Source: Lactiplantibacillus garii
GTDB lineage: Bacteria > Bacillota > Bacilli > Lactobacillales > Lactobacillaceae
Assembly (NCBI RefSeq): GCF_003885105.1
Contig: NZ_QWZQ01000010.1
Location: forward strand, 1 to 64,000
DNA: 64,000 bases
Direction: 5' to 3'
Shown: piece after piece, positions 35,913-45,871 of the stretch
Layout of the letters: each line of letters begins with the position of its first letter
Position numbering within the stretch: position 1 is the stretch's first letter
Position numbers and translations under genes: made by a program
The notes under the pieces: generated by a model
The model's database searches: none
What the model was told of the DNA's origin: nothing
What the model saw: only the letters and a program-made list of their open reading frames with translations

Positions 35913-36617
35913 ATGATTACAGAATTAGCCGCGATGCTCAAAGACCGTTTCGGGATCGTTTTTAACAACCCCGATTTGTTAGCGGAAGCCTTTACGCAGG
36001 CCTCGTACGTCAACGAACATCAGGATCAGAAGTTAAAATTTTACGAACGGGTCGAATTTTTGGGGGATGCCGTCTTGGAACTGGCAGTGTCCGAGTATTT
36101 ATACAAACGTTATAAAGACATGCCCCAAGGCAAGTTGACCCGCCTCCGGGCCGCAATGGTGTGCGAAGACAGCTTCGCCAGCTTTGCCCGGGAGTGCGGG
36201 TTTCCCCAGTACATTCGCTTAGGTAAGGGTGAACAAAAGGCGCGGGCGTGGGAACGGGATTCCCTGCTTTGCGATATTTTTGAATCCTTCGTGGGGGCCT
36301 TGTATTTAGACCAGGGCCGCGAACCGGTCTTGAAGTTTGTCCACCAAGTGATCTTCCCTAAACTAGACGAAGGCCGCTTTGACGGGGTCTTTGACTATAA
36401 AACGACGCTGCAGGAATACTTGCAACGCGACGGCGACGTGGATATCGATTATCAACTGATCGAACAGGACGGTCCCGCTAACGAACGCTCTTATGAGATC
36501 GCCGTTTTGGCCGATGGTAAAAAAATCGGTCAGGGCTGGGGACACTCTAAGAAGGAAGCTGAGCAGAGCGCGGCCCGGCAAGCATACAGCCAATTACAAC
36601 AAAGTAACGATCAATAA
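35913..36617 (+). CDS. rnc: Ribonuclease III
   Basis: RNase III cleaves double-stranded RNA, including rRNA precursors. The 234-residue protein has the signature ERVEFLGDAVLEL with catalytic Glu48 and Asp52, a second acidic pair in DIFESFVGALYLD, and a C-terminal dsRNA-binding domain (about 160-230, YKTTLQEYLQ...KKEAEQSAARQAYSQL). The ATG at 35913 follows AAAGGAAG; an earlier frame start is rejected. Confidence 0.96.
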   Translation: MITELAAMLKDRFGIVFNNPDLLAEAFTQASYVNEHQDQKLKFYERVEFLGDAVLELAVSEYLYKRYKDMPQGKLTRLRAAMVCEDSFASFARECGFPQYIRLGKGEQKARAWERDSLLCDIFESFVGALYLDQGREPVLKFVHQVIFPKLDEGRFDGVFDYKTTLQEYLQRDGDVDIDYQLIEQDGPANERSYEIAVLADGKKIGQGWGHSKKEAEQSAARQAYSQLQQSNDQ

Positions 36618-36637
36618 TTACAGGAAGTTTGTGTCGA

Positions 36638-39600
36638 ATGCAACTTAAATCATTAGAAATCAGCGGCTTCAAATCCTTTGCCGATAAAACCAAAATTGAT
36701 TTTCAAGCCGGAATGACCGGCATCGTCGGCCCAAACGGTAGTGGTAAGAGTAACATTATCGAAGCCATTCGCTGGGTGCTCGGTGAACAGGCCGTTAAAA
36801 GTTTGCGCGGAACGAAAATGACCGACGTGATCTTTGCCGGTTCGGCGCACCGTAAACCGCTCAACATGGCTAAGGTCACGATCACCTTTGATAACAGTGA
36901 CCACTTTTTACCACTGGACTACGCGGAAGTCAGCATTACCCGGAAGCTTTTCCGCAACGGCGACAGTGACTATCTAATCAATAACCAAAGCTGTCGCTTA
37001 AAGGACATCACCAACCTGATGATCGATACCGGACTGGGTAAGGATTCCTTTTCCGTGATCTCGCAAGGCCGGGTCGAAGCGGTATTTAACGCTAAGCCCG
37101 AAGACCGGCGGAGCATCATCGAAGACGTAGCCGGCGTTTTGAAGTACAAAAAGGATAAGCAGACCACCGAAAATAAACTGGCGGAAACCACCGACTATTT
37201 GGACCGGGTCAACGACATCATTGCCGAACTCGCACAACAAAAGGGGCCGTTGGAAGAACAAGCCAGTTTAGCCCGTGACTACCAGGACCAAAAACAAAAG
37301 TTTGACGACCTGGACCGTTCGCGCCTGGTCAAAAAAATCACCATTGCCCACGATCAATTGGTCACGGTCAACCAAAAACTGACCGGTGCCAAGCAATTGG
37401 TCAACCAGTACCAACAACAAGTGGACGCCGGGGCCACGCAGTTAGCCGCGTTAAAGGCCGAACAAGCCAAACAACTGCAACGCAAAGACCAGCTGGCGGC
37501 TAAAAACTTGGAACTGACCAAGACGATTGAAAACACGCAAGGTCAACAGGGCGTGGACGCGGAACGGCGGCAAAATCAGCAGGCGACCCAAACCCGGGTG
37601 CAAGCTGAACTGGCCACCGCCACCGCGCAACTTGCCAGTTTAACGACGCAACGGAGTGAACTGACGGCCCAGCTCGCCCAGCAAAAAGCACAAATCAAGC
37701 AGCTTAAAGCCGCCGTGGCCGAACTAACCACGGCAACCAGCGCCGCCGGTCGGCAACAACTGGCCGACCGCTTGACCGAGTTACGGAACGCCTACGTCGA
37801 TGAAAAACAGGTCCAAGCCGAACTGAATAACGAGGCGAAGAACCTGGTCAAACAGCACCAGCAGGCCGGAAGTCAAACCGACGCGTTAGCTAACCGGCTC
37901 GCCACGGCTCAGGCCAACTTAAAACGGGTCGCGACTACCGTTGACGTGCATAACCGCGAGCAAAGCGACCTCCAAAACCAGGTCAGTCAGCAGCAGGAAC
38001 ACCTTAAGCAACAGCAAGCGGAATTTAAACAAACCGCCGTTAAGATCGACGCGCAGCAGCAGCGCTGGTTTGACGCGGCCGGACTAATGCAACGGGAAAA
38101 ATCGCGCTTAGAAGCGTTACAGTCCGTGCAGGAACGTTACACGAACTTTTACGCCGGGGTGCGGATGGTGTTACAACACCGGCAGCAGTTTAGCGGCGTG
38201 GCTGGGGCAGTCTCCGAACTCCTAAACGTTCCCGGACAATATACTAAAGCGGTCGAAGTTGCGCTGGGCGGCCAGCTCCAAAACGTGGTTTGTGACACCC
38301 AGCAGACGGCCAAGGCGGTCGTGAACTTTTTAAAACAAAACCACGCCGGCCGGGCGACCTTTTTGCCCATGGAACGCATCCAGGCCCGGCAGTTACCGGT
38401 CAACACGGAACGGGAACTACAACAGCAGGCCGGCGTTTTGGGCATCGCCAGTGAGTTAGTCGACTGTGAACCCCGGCTACTGGCCATCAAGCGCTACTTG
38501 CTGGGGACCACCGTGATCGTCGATACGTTGGACCACGCCATGGCGATCTCCCGCACCCGCCGTTTCCGCTGTAAATTGGTCACGGTTGGTGGTGAAACCA
38601 TCGCGGCCAGCGGGGCCATCACCGGTGGGGCGACCCGCCACGATGACAACGGGCTGCTGCAACAACAGCAATCCGCCGAAAAAATTGCGGCCAACGTGGC
38701 GCAAATGCAGGCGGAGTTAGTGACTTATGAACAGGATCTGGCTAGCGCCAAGCAGGCCAACCAGGACCGTTCTTCACAAATTGAAACCAGTCAGCAACGC
38801 TTAACGGAGCTAAAGGACCAGTTAAACCAGGTTCAGGCCCAATTACAAGCGGCACAAAGTGAGCAGACCCAGTTGACCCGTCAGGTCAAGGCTCTCGATT
38901 ACGAGCAACGGCAACGGCATCAAGCCGATGATAGTTACGAAGACCAGGTCGCCCGTAACGAACAGGCCAAAGCCGAAAACGCGGCCAAGCTGAAAACCTA
39001 TCAGGACCAAATGGCGACGGTGGAACAGCAGCAAAGCGACTACGAAGCTTACCAACAAACGCAGGCCGGAAAACTACAGACCCAACGTGAACAGTTGGTA
39101 ACGTTACAGGAACGCTGTAAACAGACCCAGAGCCAGTTAGACCAGTGCGCGGCCCAGTTACAAGATCAGACGCGTGCTAAGACCCAGGCCGAAGCTAGCT
39201 TGGCGGAAATTCAGGACCACCTGGCTAGTCAACAAATGTCGGTTCAGGAACGGGCGGCCGTGTTACAACGGGCCCAAGCCGACCAAGCCAGCGTGTTAAA
39301 GGACCAGGCGGCTTGCGAGCAACGGCTCGGGGACTTGAACGACCAGGTCGAAGACTTATCCGCCCAACAGGTCCGGACCCAGCAATTGGCCGCGGCCGCG
39401 ACCGACGATTACCGGCGACTGGAACTGAGTCAGACCAAGCTGACCGGGGAAGTTGACCACGCGACCGCCGACCTAGCCGAAAAGTACAACTTGACCGTGG
39501 CCGCGGCCCAAGCGAACGTGAGTGACCTTGACTTACCGGCCATTAACGAGCAGCTCAAACTCCTGAAACGGGGGTTGGACGAGATCGGGACGGTCAACTT

Positions 39601-40198
39601 GGGGGCCATTGAGGAATTTGACCGCGTGAAGCAGCGCTACGATTTCTTGAACACCCAGGCGGTGGACTTGAAAGAATCCAAGGCCCACTTGTTACAAACG
39701 ATGGCCGACCTCGATACGACGGTCGCCACCCGTTTTAAAACCGCGTTTGACCAGGTTGCGGCGCAGTTTAGCACCATTTTCGTGCAAATGTTTGGCGGGG
39801 GCAAGGCCCAGCTGATCTTGACCGATCCGGAGCACCTGCTCACGAGCGGGGTGGACATCATGGCCCAGCCGCCGGGCAAAAAGTTCCAACGGTTAAGCCT
39901 GTTGTCCGGTGGGGAACGCGCGTTAACGGCGATCACGCTGTTATTTGCGATCCTCGCCGTGCGGCCGGTGCCGTTCAGTATTTTGGACGAGGCCGAAGCC
40001 GCGCTGGACGATGCCAACGTGGACCGTTTCAGTCAGTATTTAAACGATTTTCAAACTGGGACCCAGTTCGTGATCATTACCCACCGGAAGGGGACGATGA
40101 TGCACGCCGACGTGCTCTACGGGGTAACGATGGAAGAATCGGGGGTCTCAAAAATGGTGTCCGTTTCGTTAGCGGACCTTAAAAATGACCAAAATTAA
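36638..40198 (+). CDS. smc: Chromosome segregation protein SMC
   Basis: SMC, with ScpA and ScpB, compacts and segregates the chromosome. The 1186-residue protein has Walker A GPNGSGKS at residues 31-38, two long Gln/Ala-rich coiled-coil arms (about 165-500 and 660-1000), a hinge around 510-650 (SGVAGAVSELLNVPGQYTKAVEVALG), and the C-terminal head with LSGGERALTAITLLFAIL and SILDEAEAALDDANV. ATG at 36638 has AGGAAG upstream. It sits between rnc and ftsY, the conserved Firmicutes position. Confidence 0.97.
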   Translation: MQLKSLEISGFKSFADKTKIDFQAGMTGIVGPNGSGKSNIIEAIRWVLGEQAVKSLRGTKMTDVIFAGSAHRKPLNMAKVTITFDNSDHFLPLDYAEVSITRKLFRNGDSDYLINNQSCRLKDITNLMIDTGLGKDSFSVISQGRVEAVFNAKPEDRRSIIEDVAGVLKYKKDKQTTENKLAETTDYLDRVNDIIAELAQQKGPLEEQASLARDYQDQKQKFDDLDRSRLVKKITIAHDQLVTVNQKLTGAKQLVNQYQQQVDAGATQLAALKAEQAKQLQRKDQLAAKNLELTKTIENTQGQQGVDAERRQNQQATQTRVQAELATATAQLASLTTQRSELTAQLAQQKAQIKQLKAAVAELTTATSAAGRQQLADRLTELRNAYVDEKQVQAELNNEAKNLVKQHQQAGSQTDALANRLATAQANLKRVATTVDVHNREQSDLQNQVSQQQEHLKQQQAEFKQTAVKIDAQQQRWFDAAGLMQREKSRLEALQSVQERYTNFYAGVRMVLQHRQQFSGVAGAVSELLNVPGQYTKAVEVALGGQLQNVVCDTQQTAKAVVNFLKQNHAGRATFLPMERIQARQLPVNTERELQQQAGVLGIASELVDCEPRLLAIKRYLLGTTVIVDTLDHAMAISRTRRFRCKLVTVGGETIAASGAITGGATRHDDNGLLQQQQSAEKIAANVAQMQAELVTYEQDLASAKQANQDRSSQIETSQQRLTELKDQLNQVQAQLQAAQSEQTQLTRQVKALDYEQRQRHQADDSYEDQVARNEQAKAENAAKLKTYQDQMATVEQQQSDYEAYQQTQAGKLQTQREQLVTLQERCKQTQSQLDQCAAQLQDQTRAKTQAEASLAEIQDHLASQQMSVQERAAVLQRAQADQASVLKDQAACEQRLGDLNDQVEDLSAQQVRTQQLAAAATDDYRRLELSQTKLTGEVDHATADLAEKYNLTVAAAQANVSDLDLPAINEQLKLLKRGLDEIGTVNLGAIEEFDRVKQRYDFLNTQAVDLKESKAHLLQTMADLDTTVATRFKTAFDQVAAQFSTIFVQMFGGGKAQLILTDPEHLLTSGVDIMAQPPGKKFQRLSLLSGGERALTAITLLFAILAVRPVPFSILDEAEAALDDANVDRFSQYLNDFQTGTQFVIITHRKGTMMHADVLYGVTMEESGVSKMVSVSLADLKNDQN

Positions 40199-40219
40199 TT
40201 TAAAAAGGAAGTGTTCATC

Positions 40220-41707
40220 ATGGGACTATTTAGTCGCCTAAAAAAAGCGTTCAGTTTACCTGAATCTGAAGAATCCCAAGCAACCAGTACGGCGAGCGCG
40301 GCCGTTGCCAGTGAAACGAGTCAGGCCAGTACCGGCGTAAGTGCCGCTGCCAGTGCCCAAAGTGAAAGCGACACGACCGTCACCTACGTTGAGAGCGGCC
40401 CGGCGAGTGCCACCCCCGTTTCGGCAGCCGCCGAGTCGGAAGCCCCGGTGACGGCTAGTGAGGCGGCGGATGCTTCCCAATCGACCGCCCCGACGAGTGC
40501 TACCGCGGAGGTCGTCAGTGCCGCCCCCGTTTCGGAGGCAGTGCCGGTTTCAGCCGAATCCCAAATGACGGCCAGTGAAGCGGTCGCTAAGTCAATTGCG
40601 GCGTTAAAAGCCGCGGCTGCTAGTCAAAGCAGTCAACCAGCGCAATCCGCTACCAGCACGGCGGAAGCCACCGTCAGCGAAGCGCCCGTTGAAAGTAAGG
40701 CCAGTGAAGCGGTCACGACGACGGGAGATGCAACTACTACAGAACCAGCCAGCGAAACGGAAACTGAGCCCACCGAAGCCGAACGTTACGACCAGGGCTT
40801 AAAGAAGTCCCGTAAAACTTTTGGCGACCGGATCAACGCCTTCTTGGCGAACTTCCGGCACGTTGACGAAAACTTTTTTGACGAACTGGAAGACACGCTG
40901 ATCGAATCCGACGTGGGTTACGAAACTGCCATGCGGATCAGTGACGAACTCCGCGACGAAGTGAAGTTACAAAATGCCAAGAGCAAGAAGGACATTTCCA
41001 ACGTCATCGTTGAAAAGTTGGTCGACATGTACGGTGAAGCCGGTGAGGGCGAGGATAACTCGATCCACATGGCTAAAAGCGGTCCGACCGTGATCCTGTT
41101 TGTCGGGGTCAACGGGGCCGGTAAAACGACGACCATCGGTAAGATGGCCAACATGTACAAGCAACAGGGCAAAAAGGTCCTCTTGGCCGCCTGCGATACG
41201 TTCCGGGCCGGTGCCATCCAACAACTCCAGGTTTGGGGTCAACGGGACGGCGTGGACGTCGTTGCGGGACCCGAGAAGAGTGACCCGGCCTCGGTTTGTT
41301 TTGACGCCGTTAAGAAGGCCAAGGCCGAAGATTACGACGTGTTGTTTGTCGACACCGCCGGCCGCTTGCAAAATAAGGTCAACTTAATGAACGAGCTGGA
41401 AAAAATCAAACGGGTGATTACCCGTGAAATTCCGGACGCCCCGCACGAAGTGTTACTGGTACTAGACGCCACGACCGGGCAAAACGCGTTGACGCAGGCT
41501 AAGGAATTTAAGTCCACGACCGCCGTGACCGGGATCGTCTTGACGAAACTCGACGGGACCGCCCGCGGGGGGATCGTTTTGGCCATCCGTAACGAACTGC
41601 ACCTCGCCGTGAAGTACGTTGGGTTGGGTGAAAAGGTCACCGACCTGCGACCGTTTAACGCCAACGACTTCGTTTACGGCTTGTTTAAGGACGTTATTAC
41701 GGCTTAA
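40220..41707 (+). CDS. ftsY: SRP receptor FtsY with long N-terminal domain
   Basis: FtsY is the membrane-associated SRP receptor GTPase. The C-terminal NG domain (about 190-495) contains GVNGAGKTTTIGK, DTFRAGA, DTAGRLQ and TKLDGTARGG. The N-terminal ~185 residues are low-complexity, rich in Ser, Ala, Thr, Val and Glu, with repeated TASEA, SAAPVSE-like units, and begin with an amphipathic-looking MGLFSRLKKAF that may bind membranes. The whole is longer than the roughly 330 residues of the Bacillus protein. ATG at 40220 has AAAGGAAG upstream. Confidence 0.95.
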   Translation: MGLFSRLKKAFSLPESEESQATSTASAAVASETSQASTGVSAAASAQSESDTTVTYVESGPASATPVSAAAESEAPVTASEAADASQSTAPTSATAEVVSAAPVSEAVPVSAESQMTASEAVAKSIAALKAAAASQSSQPAQSATSTAEATVSEAPVESKASEAVTTTGDATTTEPASETETEPTEAERYDQGLKKSRKTFGDRINAFLANFRHVDENFFDELEDTLIESDVGYETAMRISDELRDEVKLQNAKSKKDISNVIVEKLVDMYGEAGEGEDNSIHMAKSGPTVILFVGVNGAGKTTTIGKMANMYKQQGKKVLLAACDTFRAGAIQQLQVWGQRDGVDVVAGPEKSDPASVCFDAVKKAKAEDYDVLFVDTAGRLQNKVNLMNELEKIKRVITREIPDAPHEVLLVLDATTGQNALTQAKEFKSTTAVTGIVLTKLDGTARGGIVLAIRNELHLAVKYVGLGEKVTDLRPFNANDFVYGLFKDVITA

Positions 41708-41769
41708 TATTAACGGTGTGCGTCCAGTTGATGTTGGGTGGACGCTACAACTCGTCACTAAGATAACTA

Positions 41770-41813
41770 GCGCGCAAATGACTTGGTTTAGTTTTGAGTC
41801 ATTTGCGCGCTTT
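41770..41813 (+). terminator. Terminator after ftsY
   Basis: GCGCGCAAATGACT (41770-41783) pairs perfectly with AGTCATTTGCGCGC (41797-41810), followed by TTT. Confidence 0.75.
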
Positions 41814-41938
41814 GACGTTTTAGCGCAATCCCTTTCATTTTTTGAGTAAAAATGGCGGCTGAGAGTTGACGAATCCTACTAAAATCGGTAATCTTAACTA
41901 GTATGTAGTCTGAGCTTATAAGCGTGAGGAGTCACCGC

Positions 41939-42286
41939 ATGGAAATTGAAAAAAATTACCGGATCAACTCGTTATTTGAGTTTTACGAACCGCTATTAAC
42001 CAATAAACAAAAAGAGTATATTCAACTGTACTACGGCGACGATTATTCCCTCGGTGAGATTGCGGCCGAATTCTCGGTTTCCCGTCAGGCGGTCTACGAT
42101 AACATTAAACGGACCGAAAAAATCTTGGAAGGTTACGAGACGAAGCTCAGTTTGTACCACGACTTTGTGGAACGCAATCACGAAGTTGACGCCATTTCGG
42201 ACTATATCAAGGCGCATTACCACGGCGATGCAACGTTAATTAAGATGATTCAACAACTAGTCAGTTTAGAAGCTGACTCAGAATAA
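41939..42286 (+). CDS. ylxM: Putative HTH protein YlxM (SRP operon)
   Basis: A 115-residue helix-turn-helix protein of the UPF0122/YlxM family. [44 protein letters not shown] is a sigma-70 region 4-like helix-turn-helix. YlxM is encoded directly upstream of ffh in Firmicutes and has been shown in streptococci to modulate SRP GTPase activity; the same is inferred here. The ATG at 41939 follows GTGAGGAG; no strong promoter was identified. Confidence 0.93.
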   Translation: MEIEKNYRINSLFEFYEPLLTNKQKEYIQLYYGDDYSLGEIAAEFSVSRQAVYDNIKRTEKILEGYETKLSLYHDFVERNHEVDAISDYIKAHYHGDATLIKMIQQLVSLEADSE

Positions 42287-42307
42287 TATAAAGGTTAGGT
42301 GACACTG

Positions 42308-43756
42308 ATGGCATTTGAAGGCCTAACAGAACGGTTACAAAAGGCAATGACCAACCTCCGGCGTAAGGGGAAGGTCTCGGAAAGCGACTTACGGCAAACG
42401 ATGCGGGAGATCCGCCTCGCTTTGCTGGAAGCCGACGTTAACTTTACGGTCGTTAAGGACTTTGTCAAGACGGTCCGTGAACGGGCCCTCGGGGCGAAGG
42501 TCTTAGAAGGGTTAAACCCCGCCCAACAAATCGTTAAAATCGTTAACGAAGAATTAACGAAAACGATGGGGGAAACGGCGGTACCGTTAAATAAATCACC
42601 AAAGATTCCGACCGTGATCATGATGGCCGGGCTGCAAGGGGCCGGGAAAACCACGACCGTGGGAAAACTGGCACTCAAACTTAAGAACGAGCAAAACGCC
42701 CGGCCGTTAATGATCGCGGCCGACGTTTACCGGCCCGCCGCGATTCAACAATTGCAACAGGTCGGGCAACAAATCGACGTGCCGGTCTTTGAAATGGGCA
42801 CTGACGTTGATCCGGTTGAAATCGTCCGGCAAGGGATGGCGCAGGCTAAAGAGAACCATAACGACTACGTCTTCATTGATACGGCCGGTCGGTTACAAAT
42901 TGACGAACAGTTAATGAACGAACTGGCGAACATCAAGGACCTCGTCCACCCCGATGAGATCCTGTTGGTGATTGATGCCATGACCGGGCAAAACGCCGTC
43001 AATACCGCCGAAGGGTTTAATGACAAATTAGACGTCACCGGGGTCGTTTTGACCAAGTTAGACGGGGATACCCGTGGTGGGGCCGCCCTGTCAATTCGGG
43101 CCGTGACTGGTAAACCAATCAAGTTCGTTGGTCAGGGTGAAAAGATGACCGACCTCGACGTCTTCCATCCCGACCGGATGGCGGACCGGATCCTCGGCAT
43201 GGGTGACATGCTGACGCTGATTGAAAAAGCCCAACAACAGTACGATGAAAAGCAAGCCGAAGAAATGAACCTGAAGATCCAGGAAAACACCTTCGACTTT
43301 AACGACTTCATCGATCAGTTGGACCAGGTCGACAAGATGGGAAACATGGAAGACATCATGAAGATGATCCCCGGGATGGCAAATAACCCGGCCATGAAGA
43401 ACTTTAACATGGACCCCAAGGACATCGCCCACGTGCGGGCCATCGTTTATTCGATGACTAAGCAGGAAAAGGCCGACCCGGACCTGTTGAACCCGTCACG
43501 GCGGCGTCGAATCGCTGCTGGTTCCGGGCGACCGATTCACGAAGTTAACCGGATGATCAAACAATTTAACCAAACCAAGAAAATGATGAACCAAATGTCG
43601 AAGGGGAACTTCTCCGGCATGGAAGGCCTCATGGGTGGCAACGGTGGCGGTATCGGTGGTAAGATGCAGCAGATGGCCATGAAACGGATGGTCCGCCAAA
43701 CCAAGAAGAAGAAACAAAAGCGGTTGGCGAAGGCGATGCGCCGTCGGAAACGCTAA
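42308..43756 (+). CDS. ffh: Signal recognition particle protein Ffh
   Basis: Ffh binds signal sequences and SRP RNA, and docks on FtsY. The 482-residue protein has the N domain, G domain (GLQGAGKTTTVGK, DTAGRLQ, TKLDGDTRGG) and a Met-rich M domain from about 300, ending in a very basic RQTKKKKQKRLAKAMRRRKR tail. ATG at 42308 chosen with the AGGTGA site upstream. The SRP RNA gene is not in this window. Confidence 0.97.
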   Translation: MAFEGLTERLQKAMTNLRRKGKVSESDLRQTMREIRLALLEADVNFTVVKDFVKTVRERALGAKVLEGLNPAQQIVKIVNEELTKTMGETAVPLNKSPKIPTVIMMAGLQGAGKTTTVGKLALKLKNEQNARPLMIAADVYRPAAIQQLQQVGQQIDVPVFEMGTDVDPVEIVRQGMAQAKENHNDYVFIDTAGRLQIDEQLMNELANIKDLVHPDEILLVIDAMTGQNAVNTAEGFNDKLDVTGVVLTKLDGDTRGGAALSIRAVTGKPIKFVGQGEKMTDLDVFHPDRMADRILGMGDMLTLIEKAQQQYDEKQAEEMNLKIQENTFDFNDFIDQLDQVDKMGNMEDIMKMIPGMANNPAMKNFNMDPKDIAHVRAIVYSMTKQEKADPDLLNPSRRRRIAAGSGRPIHEVNRMIKQFNQTKKMMNQMSKGNFSGMEGLMGGNGGGIGGKMQQMAMKRMVRQTKKKKQKRLAKAMRRRKR

Positions 43757-43791
43757 TTTAAAAGATTTTTTAGCCTGTCAAGAAAAAGTCC

Positions 43792-43820
43792 TTTACAAGC
43801 TATGGATTTACTGGTATATT
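43792..43820 (+). promoter_or_regulatory. Promoter of the rpsP operon
   Basis: TTTACA (43792-43797) and TATATT (43815-43820) with 17-base spacing; TGG precedes the -10. Confidence 0.65.
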
Positions 43821-43852
43821 ATTACCTGTTAAAGAATTCGGGAGGTGTTTAA

Positions 43853-44125
43853 ATGTCAGTCAAGATTCGTCTAAAGCGGATGGGTTCAAAGAAAAATCCA
43901 TTTTACCGGATTGTTGTCGCAGATTCACGTTCACCACGTGATGGTCGTTTTATCGCCCAAGTCGGCACATACAACCCACTTACTGAACCAGCCCAAGTTA
44001 AACTTGAAGAGGAAGATATCCTCGGTTGGTTGAACAATGGTGCCCAACCTTCAGATACGGTTAAGAATATTTTATCCAAAGCCGGTATCATGAAGAAGTA
44101 CCACGAAGCAAAGTACACTAAATAA
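43853..44125 (+). CDS. rpsP: 30S ribosomal protein S16
   Basis: A 90-residue S16 with [33 protein letters not shown], the family signature. GGGAGGTG lies before the ATG. Start of the conserved rpsP-khpA-rimM-trmD-rplS group. Confidence 0.97.
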   Translation: MSVKIRLKRMGSKKNPFYRIVVADSRSPRDGRFIAQVGTYNPLTEPAQVKLEEEDILGWLNNGAQPSDTVKNILSKAGIMKKYHEAKYTK

Positions 44126-44142
44126 TAAAGCGGTAATAGATC

Positions 44143-44400
44143 ATGGCAGATATTAAAGCTTTAATCACCACGGTCGTGACCCCCTTAGTCCAACATCCTG
44201 ACGATATCCAAGTTGATTTTCAAGAGACCCAACGGTACTTGGAATACAACTTAACGGTTAACCCCGAAGATATCGGCCGGGTGATTGGCCGTCAGGGTCG
44301 GGTTGCTTCGGCAATTCGCACGATTGTGTACAGTGTCCGCGTTTCAGGACCTAAACGTGTCCGGCTTACGATCGAAGACGGACAACAAAAAAACTCTTGA
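44143..44400 (+). CDS. khpA: KH-domain RNA-binding protein KhpA
   Basis: An 85-residue single KH-domain protein (YlqC). The GXXG loop reads IGRQGRVASAIRT. KhpA with KhpB is an RNA-binding pair linked to cell division in streptococci. Unusually, the 5' arm of the following terminator lies within its last codons, so the lysine-asparagine-serine end is constrained by RNA structure. Confidence 0.94.
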   Translation: MADIKALITTVVTPLVQHPDDIQVDFQETQRYLEYNLTVNPEDIGRVIGRQGRVASAIRTIVYSVRVSGPKRVRLTIEDGQQKNS

Positions 44401-44434
44401 GCGAAGCAGTAATGTTTTGTTTAAGAGTTTTTTT
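44387..44434 (+). terminator. Terminator overlapping the khpA 3' end
   Basis: AAAAAAACTCTT (44387-44398) pairs with AAGAGTTTTTTT (44423-44434) across a 24-base loop. The 5' arm is inside khpA. It would partly separate rpsP-khpA from rimM-trmD. Confidence 0.75.
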
Positions 44435-44490
44435 ATTACTTATAAATCAAACGCAATTTAAAAACCAGTTTATATATGAGGAGGGTACCC

Positions 44491-45015
44491 ATGGATTATT
44501 ATCGCATCGGAACACTAGTCAACACCCACGGCATTCGCGGCGAGGTGAAGGTCGTGGTCATTACCGATTTTCCAGAAAAACGCTTTAAAGCCGGCCAGCA
44601 GGTGACGTTATTTAAGTCGCCGGATAGCACGACCAACGGGGTGCCGTTGGTGATCAATAAGTCCCGGCAACAAAAGGGCCTCTTTTTCCTGACGTTCAAG
44701 GGCCTCGATAACATTAACGACGTGGAGCAGTATAAAGGCTGGACCATCATGGTGGCGGCGGATGAACTTCACGCCCTGCCGGAAGGTGAATATTACTACC
44801 ACCAGATCGTCGGGCTCACGGTCGTCACGACGGCCGGGGAGACCCTTGGAAAAATCAAGGAAATTTTATCGCCGGGCGCTAACGACGTTTGGGTGGTTCA
44901 ACGCGGCCACGGTCAAAGCGACGTGTTACTGCCGAAGATCCCCCAAGTAATCAAAAAGGTCGACCTGGACGCCGGCGTGGTGACCGTAGAACTAATGGAG
45001 GGGTTGATCGACTAA
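44491..45015 (+). CDS. rimM: Ribosome maturation factor RimM
   Basis: RimM binds S19 and assists 16S rRNA 3' domain maturation. The 174-residue protein has the N-terminal barrel ([17 protein letters not shown]) and the C-terminal PRC-barrel ([33 protein letters not shown]). ATG at 44491 follows GAGGAGGG. Its TAA overlaps the trmD start. Confidence 0.96.
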   Translation: MDYYRIGTLVNTHGIRGEVKVVVITDFPEKRFKAGQQVTLFKSPDSTTNGVPLVINKSRQQKGLFFLTFKGLDNINDVEQYKGWTIMVAADELHALPEGEYYYHQIVGLTVVTTAGETLGKIKEILSPGANDVWVVQRGHGQSDVLLPKIPQVIKKVDLDAGVVTVELMEGLID

Positions 45016-45755
45016 TGCAAATCGATATTTTAAGCCTATTTCCCGGCATGTTTGAAGGTCCCCTGCACGAATCGATGATCGGTAACGCCATTGAAAATAA
45101 CGTCATTAACGTGGACGTGACCGATTTTCGCGATTACACGACCGATAAGCACAACCACGTGGACGACTACCCGTATGGCGGCGGGGCCGGGATGCTACTG
45201 CAGCCACAGCCCATTTTTGACGCCTTAGCGGCCGTTCAAGCCAAGCACCCGGCAAAGGGGCGGGTCGTCCTGTTAGATCCCGCTGGCGTGCAATTTAACC
45301 AGCACGTGGCCGAAGACTTTGCCAAGGAAGACCACCTGACGTTTATTTGCGGCCACTACGAGGGCTACGACGAACGGATCCGTTCACTGGTGACCGACGA
45401 AGTCTCGTTGGGCGACTACGTTTTAACCGGGGGCGAACTGGGCGCGATGGTGATGATCGACGCGACCGTTCGGCTGATTCCCGGCGTGCTCGGCAACGCG
45501 GAATCGGCCCCCGGGGATTCGTTTTCCAGCGGCTTGTTAGAGTACCCGCAGTACACGCGTCCGGCTGATTTTCGCGGCATGCCGGTTCCGGAGATCCTCT
45601 TAAGCGGCGACCACGGGAAAATTGCGGACTGGCGTTTAGAACAGGCGCTTAAACGCACTTATGAACGCCGGCCGGACCTGTTAAAGGGACTCAAGTTATC
45701 CGGTAAGGCCCGCCAAATGTTGGCGGATATTCAAGCCGACGAAGCGGGTTATTAA
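45015..45755 (+). CDS. trmD: tRNA (guanine-N1-)-methyltransferase
   Basis: TrmD makes m1G37 in tRNAs. The 246-residue SPOUT enzyme begins [17 protein letters not shown] and has the knotted SAM site [27 protein letters not shown] and [18 protein letters not shown]. Overlaps rimM by one base (TAATG). Confidence 0.97.
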   Translation: MQIDILSLFPGMFEGPLHESMIGNAIENNVINVDVTDFRDYTTDKHNHVDDYPYGGGAGMLLQPQPIFDALAAVQAKHPAKGRVVLLDPAGVQFNQHVAEDFAKEDHLTFICGHYEGYDERIRSLVTDEVSLGDYVLTGGELGAMVMIDATVRLIPGVLGNAESAPGDSFSSGLLEYPQYTRPADFRGMPVPEILLSGDHGKIADWRLEQALKRTYERRPDLLKGLKLSGKARQMLADIQADEAGY

Positions 45756-45871
45756 ATTAAGCTTGCATTCCGGGTAACGGATATGTTACTCTATTTATTG
45801 GCTATTACGCCCATTAACGATGTTCCGCTGACCAGGTTGTCACGAATGTCGGCGAAAGGAAGAAACAAATT
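45756..45871 (+). promoter_or_regulatory. rplS leader, possibly an L19 leader element
   Basis: The 116 bases between trmD and rplS contain a short helix-prone stretch (GTAACGGATATGTTAC is a near-palindrome at about 45774-45789). Firmicutes rplS genes often carry an L19 leader. The match here is by position only. Confidence 0.35.

Noticed and set aside
36653-40017. Many open frames antisense to smc
   Set aside because: Shadows of a GC-rich, Gln/Ala-rich coiled-coil gene; no binding sites.
40256-40480. Arg/Gly-rich frame antisense to ftsY
   Set aside because: Produced by the repetitive Ser/Ala codons of the FtsY N-terminus on the opposite strand.
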